Shown here piece by piece: positions 1 to 6,900 of a DNA stretch of 11,151 nucleotides. A model generated the notes under the pieces. The model was not told the origin of the DNA. It searched no databases and saw only the letters and a program-made list of their open reading frames with translations. Made by a program: the position numbers and the translations under genes. Every line of letters starts with the position of its first letter. Position 1 is the stretch's first letter. This stretch comes from Deltaproteobacteria bacterium RBG_16_54_11. GTDB lineage: Bacteria; Desulfobacterota; B13-G15; RBG-16-54-18. Location: contig MGQS01000121.1 of assembly GCA_001797905.1 (NCBI GenBank), forward strand, positions 2,510-13,660, read 5' to 3'.

Positions 1-1
1 C

Positions 2-478
2 CGGGAGGACCTCTTTTATCGCCTCAATGTCCTGCCGATCCATCTTCCGCCGTTACGAGAACGCACGAAGGATATCCCCCTGCTGGTCGAGCACTTCATT
101 GCCGCAAATAACAGAAAATTAGGCCTCCGCATCAAGGGCGCCTCACCGGAGGCGATGGAGCAATTCCTCTACTACGCCTGGCCCGGTAATGTGCGGGAAC
201 TCGAGAACATCATCGAGCGGGCCATGATTCTTTCAGAACGGGATGCAATTGGCGTTGAGGCCCTTCCCCTGCAAAGAGAGGCCGAACAAGGGCCACTTCC
301 CTCAGAGCTCTCCATCAAGAAAAATGCCAAGGCAATGGAGATCCGGCTGATCAAACAGGCCCTGGAAAAGACAGGGGGCAACAGGCTCAGGGCCGCACGT
401 ATCTTGGAACTCAGCCACAAGGCCTTGCTCTATAAGCTCAAGGACTATGGACTGAAAGACTACGGAAGAGGGGGGTAG
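2..478 (+). CDS. Sigma-54-dependent transcriptional activator, C-terminal part (NtrC/PilR type)
   Basis: The 5' end lies outside the window; 158 codons remain, open from base 2 to the TAG at 476-478. The visible part starts in the AAA+ domain with REDLFYRLNVLPIHLPPLRE, the segment around the arginine finger of sigma-54 enhancer-binding proteins. WPGNVRELEN (near 179-208) is the sensor II motif. The end is a Fis-type helix-turn-helix (GGNRLRAARILELS, then LLYKLKDYGL), which binds upstream activating sequences. The family uses ATP hydrolysis to remodel sigma-54 RNA polymerase into open complexes. Because minor-pilin operons and two sigma-54-like promoters follow, a PilR role is the natural inference. 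The receiver domain and any partner kinase PilS are not visible, so the exact ortholog is uncertain. Confidence 0.93.
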   Translation, partial: REDLFYRLNVLPIHLPPLRERTKDIPLLVEHFIAANNRKLGLRIKGASPEAMEQFLYYAWPGNVRELENIIERAMILSERDAIGVEALPLQREAEQGPLPSELSIKKNAKAMEIRLIKQALEKTGGNRLRAARILELSHKALLYKLKDYGLKDYGRGG

Positions 479-546
479 GAGTAGGCCGCGAATTTTCCGT
501 GCTATACGAGAAGCAAGACTTACTACTAACTATGAGACGGAAAAAC

Positions 547-810
547 ATGCATGATAAAAAGAAAAAGAATTTTGATGAGATACGTCCTGAGTATGACTTC
601 GATTATTCGCAAGCCGTTCGCGGAAAGTATTCTAAAAGATTGCTTGATGAAGGATCCAACGTGGTCATACTTGCACCCGATCTAGCTAAAACCTTCCGTG
701 ATTCCGCATCGGTAAATGAGGCATTGCGATCACTTTTGGAATTGACGCGTTCCACGAAGCGCTTAATAAGTCGCTCGCCCGGAGGCGAGAAAAAGCTGCG
801 CGCCGGTTAA
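547..810 (+). CDS. Small antitoxin-like protein of unknown function (orphan)
   Basis: An 87-aa soluble basic/acidic protein whose core, EIRPEYDFDYSQAVRGKYSK then GSNVVILAPDLAKTF and SASVNEALRSLLEL, matches from memory a common family of about 80-90-aa proteins found beside toxin genes in cyanobacteria and proteobacteria. The function of that family is not firmly established; an antitoxin or DNA-binding role is inferred from typical neighbours. I chose ATG 547 because homologues start just before the E-x-x-PEYDF segment and GACGG lies shortly upstream. In-frame alternatives are ATG 532 and GTG 499. No toxin-like partner follows: the next 56 bases lead straight to a pseudopilin. The last ~20 residues (from TRSTKRLISRS) are basic, look unlike the conserved core and include a DNA inverted repeat (774-789). 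It sits between a pilus regulator and pilus genes without an obvious link to them. Confidence 0.7.
   Translation: MHDKKKKNFDEIRPEYDFDYSQAVRGKYSKRLLDEGSNVVILAPDLAKTFRDSASVNEALRSLLELTRSTKRLISRSPGGEKKLRAG
774..789. repeat. Inverted repeat CTCGCC-CGGA-GGCGAG
   Basis: A perfect 6-bp GC-rich stem with a four-base loop, within the 3' end of the small antitoxin-like gene. It is followed by AAAAA on the plus strand, so it does not look like an intrinsic terminator in either direction. It may be a chance hairpin or the remnant of a small palindromic repeat that supplied the unusual C-terminal tail of the protein. Confidence 0.4.
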
Positions 811-866
811 GCCATACGATATCTCTACTCTGGCACTGCTTTGTTTAGGGGGAAAGGGGTGCTTAC

Positions 867-1313
867 ATGAGGAAGCGGGGGGAATATGGGGTTACCCTCA
901 TCGAATTGGTTGTCGTAATGGCCATCATTGCCGTCATCGGGCTCTGTATGGCGCCGGCCATCGGCGAGTGGCTGGATAATTTTCGCATCAGACAGGCGGC
1001 CAGGGAGATAGTCTCAAATCTTCAATATGCAAAAATGAAAGCGATTTCCAGCCGCGTAGAACATAGAATATGTTTTGATTTGCCTCATAAAACGTATCAC
1101 CTTGAGAAAAATGACGGTGCCTGGACGCAAGAGGGGAGTAAATTTCATGTGCCGAGAGGTGTTGATATAGCGAGTGTAACATACAATCCTCCCAGGGTAA
1201 AATTTGACCCCGATGGCACATCATCCAGCGGACACATCAAGCTAGAGAATGGGCAAGGCAAAACATATAAAGTTGTTATTTACTACACCGGCAGAATAAG
1301 GATCGAAGAGTAA
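867..1313 (+). CDS. Type IV pilus minor pilin / pseudopilin, GspH/FimT type (first copy)
   Basis: A 148-aa prepilin. The leader MRKRGEYG ends in the Gly cut by prepilin peptidase PilD; the mature protein starts V-T-L-I-E with Glu5, followed by a hydrophobic alpha-1 helix (LVVVMAIIAVIGLCMAPAIG). The segment RIRQAAREIVSNLQYAKMKA and the C-terminal F-x-x-x-GTSSSGHIKLENG...GRIRI pattern are those of GspH/FimT pseudopilins, which act in the pilus-initiating minor-pilin complex at the inner membrane and pilus tip. A purine-rich Shine-Dalgarno (AAAGGGG, 853-859) lies 7 bases before ATG 867. It is separated from the next pilin gene by a 175-base AT-rich gap holding a promoter, so it is probably transcribed apart from operon A. 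Two more paralogues lie at 1489 and 8595. FimT versus FimU cannot be settled by eye. Confidence 0.9.
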   Translation: MRKRGEYGVTLIELVVVMAIIAVIGLCMAPAIGEWLDNFRIRQAAREIVSNLQYAKMKAISSRVEHRICFDLPHKTYHLEKNDGAWTQEGSKFHVPRGVDIASVTYNPPRVKFDPDGTSSSGHIKLENGQGKTYKVVIYYTGRIRIEE

Positions 1314-1347
1314 GTTGTTTTTTGACTATGAATACTTTTCATCCTTA

Positions 1348-1364
1348 TATGAAATAATTTCATA
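1348..1364. promoter_or_regulatory. 17-bp perfect palindrome, candidate upstream activating site
   Basis: TATGAAAT-A-ATTTCATA is a perfect dyad with 8-bp arms around one central base. Its centre lies about 107 bases upstream of the start site predicted from the -24/-12 element at 1437-1452, which is where NtrC-family activators usually bind. No T-tract follows, so it is not a terminator. The activator encoded at the left edge is an obvious candidate to bind it. The sequence is AT-rich and was not compared with any known binding motif, so the assignment is inferential. Confidence 0.45.
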
Positions 1365-1409
1365 GCAATTTGGATATAGATGGCGGAACAAATCGTAAAA
1401 ATCATTTTA

Positions 1410-1422
1410 AATCAATTGGTTA
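1410..1422 (+). promoter_or_regulatory. Candidate IHF binding site upstream of operon A
   Basis: AATCAATTGGTTA matches the IHF consensus WATCAANNNNTTR at every defined position. It lies in an AT-rich gap between the 17-bp palindrome and the -24/-12 element, centred near -47 relative to the predicted start. IHF commonly bends DNA between activator sites and sigma-54 promoters. A consensus match in AT-rich DNA can arise by chance. Confidence 0.5.
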
Positions 1423-1436
1423 TAAATTAACCATGC

Positions 1437-1452
1437 TGGCATGGATATTGGA
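1437..1452 (+). promoter_or_regulatory. Candidate sigma-54 (-24/-12) promoter of operon A
   Basis: TGGCATGGATATTGGA compared with TGGCACGNNNNTTGCA: the -24 GG and the spacing to -12 are exact, and ten of twelve defined bases match. The -12 dinucleotide is GG rather than GC, a weak point. The predicted start is near 1463, upstream of the Shine-Dalgarno at 1476-1482, so it would give a short leader for the TTG-started gene at 1489. The -24 half also sits in a 14-bp dyad (CCATGC-TG-GCATGG, 1431-1444). Confidence 0.5.
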
Positions 1453-1475
1453 TTAATCAACCTTAGAAGGGTGAG

Positions 1476-1482
1476 AAGGAGG
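1476..1482 (+). promoter_or_regulatory. Shine-Dalgarno AAGGAGG that decides a TTG start
   Basis: AAGGAGG lies six bases before TTG 1489-1491, in frame with the pilin at 1489-1947. The upstream in-frame ATG at 1441 has no Shine-Dalgarno, lies inside the -24/-12 element and would add 16 residues to the prepilin leader. The TTG start gives a 12-residue leader typical of type IV prepilins. Confidence 0.75.
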
Positions 1483-1488
1483 CATTAT

Positions 1489-1947
1489 TTGCGACCCTTT
1501 AGAAGGGACAGAGAACAACAAGGGATTACCCTCATAGAATTAGCTGTGGTGATGGCGATCGTCGCCATCATGGGGGCCTTTATGGCGCCCTCTATCGGAG
1601 AGTGGGTAGCCAATTATCGCATCAGGCAGAGCGCTAGGGATATTGCCTCTACGTTACAGCTCGCTAAGATGCAAGCCATTTCCACCCATCAAATATACGT
1701 GGTGACATTTACCCCTGCAGCCGGTACCTATCAAATCACCCCCGGAGGTAGTGTTTCGCAAATTGCCCGAGGGATAACTATAAACAATACGGATTTTACC
1801 GGCAATGTTATTCAGTTTTACTCTACCGGCACCACATCAAGCCCTTCTTTGACCGCGAGTATTTATATCAAAGACGCGAACGACAAACAGTACCGTGTCG
1901 TAGTAGCTCCTTCCGGCAATATAAGCACGCGCGAGGGGTGGACATAA
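1489..1947 (+). CDS. Type IV pilus minor pilin, GspH/FimT type (second copy, first gene of operon A)
   Basis: A 152-aa prepilin read from TTG 1489. The leader MRPFRRDREQQG is basic and ends in the processing Gly; the mature N-terminus I-T-L-I-E has Glu5 and a hydrophobic helix (LAVVMAIVAIMGAFMAPSIG). The following segment (YRIRQSARDIASTLQLAKMQ) matches the other two FimT-like proteins in the window, while the C-terminal half is diverged and Ser/Thr-rich (YSTGTTSSPSLTAS). The role is in the T4P priming and tip complex with PilV, PilW and PilX, whose genes follow at once. ATG 1441 gives a longer reading but is less likely: it lacks a Shine-Dalgarno and overlaps the promoter candidate. It probably heads the transcript that runs to the terminator at 8365-8393. 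Confidence 0.9.
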   Translation: MRPFRRDREQQGITLIELAVVMAIVAIMGAFMAPSIGEWVANYRIRQSARDIASTLQLAKMQAISTHQIYVVTFTPAAGTYQITPGGSVSQIARGITINNTDFTGNVIQFYSTGTTSSPSLTASIYIKDANDKQYRVVVAPSGNISTREGWT

Positions 1948-1969
1948 GATAATTTTTTAAGGAGGAATT

Positions 1970-2389
1970 ATGGCATTTTTGCGCCGACAATCTCAAGGAT
2001 TTACCCTTATCGAGGTCATGATTGCCCTGGTGATATTGGCTTCAGGATTGTTGGCCTTAATGACCTTGCAGATCGTCTCCATTCGGGCCAATGCCTTCAG
2101 CAGCGAGATGACCTACGCCGGTATGCTGGCCCAGCGCAGGTTAGAGCAGATACGAAATACGGCGTATGACAGTATTACCCCTGGTACGGTAACTGATACT
2201 GTTGACCCCTCTGACAAAACAAAGGGAATGAAGTATACCGTAGAAACGAAGGTCGATAATAATACCCCTGCTACCGACATGAAGACTGTAACCCTTACCA
2301 TAAAATGGACAGGCTCTCCCGCCGGTTCTGCCACCGGCGCCCAGACCGTTGATTTCGAGACAAGCTTCATCACCGTGATAGCGAGGTAA
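1970..2389 (+). CDS. pilV: Type IV pilus minor pilin PilV (operon A)
   Basis: A 139-aa prepilin with leader MAFLRRQSQG and mature start F-T-L-I-E-V-M-I-A-L-V-I-L-A-S-G-L-L-A-L, the N-terminus typical of PilV/GspI. The segment NAFSSEMTYAGMLAQRRLEQIR is the amphipathic alpha-1 region leading into the globular domain; a conserved TDMK...TIKW strand lies near the end. In other species PilV joins FimU, PilW and PilX in the minor-pilin complex that starts pilus assembly and carries PilY1. TAAGGAGG (1958-1965) precedes ATG 1970 by four bases, and the TAA stop overlaps the next start by one base (TAATG), which suggests translational coupling with pilW. A paralogue lies at 9196-9633. Confidence 0.92.
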   Translation: MAFLRRQSQGFTLIEVMIALVILASGLLALMTLQIVSIRANAFSSEMTYAGMLAQRRLEQIRNTAYDSITPGTVTDTVDPSDKTKGMKYTVETKVDNNTPATDMKTVTLTIKWTGSPAGSATGAQTVDFETSFITVIAR

Positions 2390-3363
2390 TGCTTACCATG
2401 ATAGCGATGAAGAAAAAAGAAGCAGGTGTCACCCTTATTGAATTGATGATCGTCCTGGTCATTGCAGCCATCCTGGTAGCAGGAATTTATTCCCTTTTTA
2501 TTACCCAGAGCCGGTCGTATAGTGTCCAGGATCAGGTGGCAGGGGTGCAGCAGGACGCCCGCGTTGCCCTTAACATAATGGCCCGTGACATTCGCATGGC
2601 GGGGCTGGCAGCCGGGCGAGGGAGTGGTACCGGTTTTACCGATGGAACATTAAGCAGCATTCTTGTAAACGGATTTTACTATGCCGTAAATCCTGTCAAC
2701 GGTGCCAATGCGCCTGATACGCTTACGGTGGTCTTGGGCGCCGAAGCGTTGGGTAGAGTACTGTCTGTTACCGGTACCATGATCCAAGTCACCGACGATG
2801 GCATCAACCCCAAAGACGTCGATTATTATTTCACAGATGCTAAAAAAAATTATATCGCCTTTGATCAGCAGCCAGGCAGGCTCTATCAAGTGAATACGGT
2901 TTCTGATACGGATATAACCATCACAAACTTCCCTTCCGGTGTTACGACGACGGTGGGCGGAAAAGCATTTGGGGTGCAGGCCATCACGTACTCAGTAGGT
3001 GCAGACGGCATCCTCAAACGTGACACACACACTAGTGCCTCCAGTAATCAACCCCTTGCCGGTGATGGAATAAATACCTTTGTGGAAGACCTTCAGTTTG
3101 CATATCAGGTTGCAGGGGATACCGGTTGGTATCACGACCCATTAACTGATTTCCCGGCGGGCAAGACCCGAGCCGATATCAGGATGGTCAGAATAAATAT
3201 TAGTGTGAGGACTGCCGTCCAGGATGCCGTGGTGCAGGACGCTGCCTCTACTTCGGCCAAATTTAATCAACCTGCCTTAGAAGATCATACTGCCGGTCTT
3301 AGCGGACCGGATGGTTTCAGGAGGAGAGTCTATACCACCGAGGTTAACGTGCGGAATCTGTAG
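2389..3363 (+). CDS. pilW: Type IV pilus minor pilin PilW (operon A)
   Basis: A 324-aa prepilin, the usual PilW size. From ATG 2389 the leader is MLTMIAMKKKEAG; the mature protein starts V-T-L-I-E-L-M-I-V-L-V-I-A-A-I-L-V-A-G. The stretch QDQVAGVQQDARVALNIMAR followed by DIRMAG is a PilW hallmark, as is the end DGFRRRVYTTEVNVRNL. The start is ambiguous: ATG 2389 overlaps the pilV stop, ATG 2398 has GAGG 11 bases upstream, and ATG 2407 would give the compact leader MKKKEAG. All give the same mature protein. PilW is a large tip minor pilin thought to link the pilin core to PilX and PilY1. After the TAG stop come TGA and TGA in the same frame. It is paralogous to the protein at 9655. Confidence 0.92.
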   Translation: MLTMIAMKKKEAGVTLIELMIVLVIAAILVAGIYSLFITQSRSYSVQDQVAGVQQDARVALNIMARDIRMAGLAAGRGSGTGFTDGTLSSILVNGFYYAVNPVNGANAPDTLTVVLGAEALGRVLSVTGTMIQVTDDGINPKDVDYYFTDAKKNYIAFDQQPGRLYQVNTVSDTDITITNFPSGVTTTVGGKAFGVQAITYSVGADGILKRDTHTSASSNQPLAGDGINTFVEDLQFAYQVAGDTGWYHDPLTDFPAGKTRADIRMVRINISVRTAVQDAVVQDAASTSAKFNQPALEDHTAGLSGPDGFRRRVYTTEVNVRNL

Positions 3364-3403
3364 TGATGAGGATCACAACTAATTATTTATTAAGGAGATT
3401 TAA

Positions 3404-3958
3404 ATGGTTGCCAAACGGAAAAAAGTGAGAATTCTTATGCTCCAATCTCAGCAGGGAGCGGCGTTGATCGTCGCCATCATGATCCTTTTGCTCCTGACTA
3501 TCTTAGGGATCTATGCCGTAACCACCTCCACGTTGGAGACAAAGATTGCCGGTAACGAGAGGGTCCTGAAAGACGCCTTTTATGCTGCCGACGGAGGGAT
3601 AGATTGCAGTCGCATGGTAATTGCACTGTTTATCACCCAACAAAATCCAACGCTCCCTACAGACACCAGCGTAAATGACGAAACTAATTTCCGGAAGGAG
3701 GTCCTCGGGTTTGCCTCCATTGATCCGCTCCCATATGTTAACTTTGACTATGACTATACCGGTACGAGTACGTCGACGGTAAAGATCGATATCAATCGCG
3801 TCAGGGCAGAAGAACCGCCAGGATACTCAGGCGAATTTGGGGCACCGGTAGCGGAAAAACAAACATGTATCTATTATGCCATGGATTCGGTCTCACAAGG
3901 CATAGCAGGCGCCAGTTCCGATATCGACACCACTTACCGTCATGTCATTCATTATTAA
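3404..3958 (+). CDS. pilX: Type IV pilus minor pilin PilX (operon A)
   Basis: A 184-aa protein with an 18-residue leader ending QQG and a mature N-terminus A-A-L-I-V-A-I-M-I-L-L-L-L-T-I-L-G-I-Y-A. Position +5 is Val, not Glu: PilX and its type II secretion counterpart GspK characteristically lack Glu5, as expected of the topmost subunit. The segment TSTLETKIAGNERVLKDAFY followed by AADGG is the PilX N-terminal signature. The gene lies just before pilY1, and PilX is thought to help anchor PilY1 at the tip. TAAGGAGA (3391-3398) precedes ATG 3404. A small hairpin (GTGAT-GAGG-ATCAC, 3363-3376) falls between pilW and this gene. A related, partial copy begins at 10550. Confidence 0.9.
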   Translation: MVAKRKKVRILMLQSQQGAALIVAIMILLLLTILGIYAVTTSTLETKIAGNERVLKDAFYAADGGIDCSRMVIALFITQQNPTLPTDTSVNDETNFRKEVLGFASIDPLPYVNFDYDYTGTSTSTVKIDINRVRAEEPPGYSGEFGAPVAEKQTCIYYAMDSVSQGIAGASSDIDTTYRHVIHY

Positions 3959-3992
3959 AGCATGAAAGTAAAGTTAAGTAAGGAGGAATACG

Positions 3993-6900
3993 ATGTTTAC
4001 TCTAAAAGTTGATAGTTTGAAGGTGCCTTTAACCATCGTTTGCTTCCTTGCGCTGGTCATCGCAACCCCCCCGGCTATGGCTGCCCTGGCTACCCAGCCC
4101 TGCGCCGTATCACCGGCGTCAGGGGGGCTGTCAGTCATGCCGAATGTCTTGCTCATTGTCGATAACTCGGGGAGTATGCTCGGCGCTGCTTTTCCTGCTG
4201 CCTACGATAATTCCAAATCCTATATTGGTTTTTTCAATAAAGATAAAAGGTATAACTACGACAGCACGAACAAATATTTTGTCGAAAACGCAAGCGGCTC
4301 CTGGAGTGGCAACTTCCTTAATTGGGCTTCCCTTACCCGCTGGGACGTAGAGGTCTATGTGTTGATAGGGCAGAATTATAAGGATGTCTCGGGGGTAAGA
4401 ACTCTTGTCTCGAATGCCGATCCCCGTTATCAAAAAGGGGCAACATTCATCGCCCCTAATCGTTTTTATAATGATACTGCCGGCGTCACCCCTTACACAG
4501 GGCTGACAAGGGGATATCGGCCAGTCCCCTATTACTATGCCGATGATTATAGCACCGGGGCAGGCAGCATCAATGAAGATACTAATAAAAGGAAGTGGCC
4601 TTATTTGGAAGTGTGCACCGGCTCATATTCTTCAGTATCAGGAGAAGATGGCGCACTATGTGGAGCCTGCACTGGTACTAAGGAATTCTATTACCTCCGG
4701 ATCAAGGTGGAAACAACTGACCCCCTGTACCAGCCGACAGGCGTATTGAAGAGCTTGGAAGAAAAGGTACGATTAGGACTTATGCATTTTAACGCCGATA
4801 ACGGCACTAACGCACAAGGAGGATTCATAAAGCAATATGTCAAAAAGTTAAACTCTACACAGCTTGCTGCTATTACTGCATCACTGCGCTTAACCTTGGC
4901 CGAGCAAGATAGTGATACCTATTTCCCCGCGGGCTCTTATTTATTTCATACGTGGACTCCTCTGGCAGAGACCTTGTATGAGGCCACGCGGTACTTTCAA
5001 CAGGTTACTCCCTACTATACTCCCCCTTCTTCTCCTTCTTATGCAACCGAGGATTACAAGTTAGCAACTGCCGCTACCGCAGATCCCACGCGCGACCCTT
5101 TATATAATGAGGATTATCCAACTGAGTCACCAATAGGGTGTGCGAAAAACTATGTGGTCTATTTGACCGATGGCGAGCCAACCGATGATAGAACGCTTCC
5201 TACAGGAGCTTCAATTAGGAATGCCGACGGCGATACGTGTGATGGCAGTTCCCCTTATACTGATTACTGCCCCTGTGATAATGCAGGCTGCGGTTACTCC
5301 TGTGTTTGCTCTGCAACCACCTTTGCCAATAATGGGAGTGGATGGGGCAATGGATCCGCCTATCTCGACGATGTGGCCTATTATGCCCGGCACACTGACC
5401 TCAGAGCGATGCAAGGCGAGCAGCACCTTGTTACGCATGTCATCTTTGCGTTCGGAACAGAGGGTGGATATGGCGAAACCTTGCTGAGCAAGGCCGCTTA
5501 TAACGGAGGGGGAGAGTATTTTCGCCCAGAGGATGCAACCCAGTTACAAAATAGTCTCATGTCGATTTTTGATATTATTACGACTGATGCAGCTGCTGCT
5601 GCCTCGACAGCCATCACCTCAGAACCGATATCGGGTGTTGATCTGATCTATATACCCTATTACGTGCACCCCTATGACGACCAGTGGTGGGGGAATATCA
5701 GGGCCTTCCGCATGCGCAATGACGGCTTCCTGCTCGAAGGCGCGAGCGGTAATGTCGTGGCCCTCGATAGGGATAACGATCTGGTCTTGGATAACCCGAA
5801 ATGGGATGCCGCCTTGTTGCTGCGATCGAAGGCTGTTGCCGATTCGCGGACCATATATACCTATATCCCCGGCCAGACGAACCCCTATCCATTCACTACT
5901 GCTAATGCCGGTAACATTGGAAAATATTTTGACGTAAATTTGGATGGTGATAGTAATGTAGATGAGGTTGGGACAAACCAAGAAGTGAATGCGTTGATCT
6001 CCTACATCCGGGGCAATGATACGCCATCTGGATTCACGACCGGCCTCAGAGGGAGAATGAACATGTATCTGGGGGATATCATGCACGCCAACCCCGTTTT
6101 TGTCGGCGAGCCTTCGGCGCGGTATGATGTTATTTACGGTGACGGCAGCTACTGGGATTTTTTCTGGGCCAATACCTCTCGCACAAAGGTCCTCTATACT
6201 GCTGCCAACGACGGTATGCTCCACTGCTTCGACGCCGGTAGTGGGGAAGAGAAGTGGGCCTATATCCCCTATAATCTCCTCCCCCATCTGCAATGGCTCG
6301 CCAAGTCTTATTCCTGTCACAGCTACTACGTGGATCTCACCGCCAATGTGTGGGACATGAAGTTCAGCACTGGCTGGAAATCCGTTTTAGTAGGAGGAAT
6401 GAGGATCGGAGGCACCCCGTGCCCAACGGATACCGACAACAACGGCACGCTAGAGGCCACTTTGCGATCCGCCATGTATGCCCTCGATGTCACCAGCCCG
6501 ACGGCAGGTAATGTCAATTTCCTCTGGGAGATCAGTAACAATGATTTTGGCTACACTACCTCCAAACCCATAGCAGTAAGGATAAAAGAGGGGGCGACGA
6601 TGAAGTGGTATCTGGTTTTCGGCTCCGGCCCGAGGACAAGGGAGGGTGCAGGAGGAGACACAAGCGATGGCTATACGACCCCCACGAATGGTTATATCTT
6701 TGTCGTTGATCCCGAGTCAGGCACCATCAGCAGAACGATCGACCTGGGAACAGCTTGGAAAACAGGTAATTTCTTCGGTTCCCCGGTTGCCATAGACTAT
6801 GACATGGATTACAGCGTGGATATGATCTATATCGGCGATGCCAAAGGTAATTTATGGCGGATCAAGACCTTTACGGAATCCGGTCCCGGGCCCACCAAGA

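Noticed and set aside
774..794. GC-rich hairpin considered as an intrinsic terminator
   Set aside because: It is followed by A rather than T on the plus strand, and on the minus strand the T-run precedes the stem, so neither direction fits.
831..846. TGGCAC followed by TTGT, a possible sigma-54 promoter for the first FimT-like gene
   Set aside because: The -24 box is perfect, but GG-N10 leads to TT rather than GC; the nearest TTG box is one base too close. A start near 857 would also fall inside the Shine-Dalgarno of the gene at 867.
1322..1351. TTGACT with TATATG 18 bases later, a possible sigma-70 promoter
   Set aside because: The -10 box is weak, the spacing is only fair, and such matches are frequent in AT-rich gaps. 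It also overlaps the 17-bp palindrome. Not called.
4659..4673. C223-G-A-C226 in PilY1 as a c-type haem site
   Set aside because: The residue after the second Cys is Thr, not His, so CxxCH is not met. No CxxCH was seen elsewhere in the protein.
5619..6320. 233-codon open frame on the minus strand inside pilY1
   Set aside because: It lies entirely antisense to a strongly supported PilY1 propeller region, and its translation shows no recognisable domain. It is a shadow frame.
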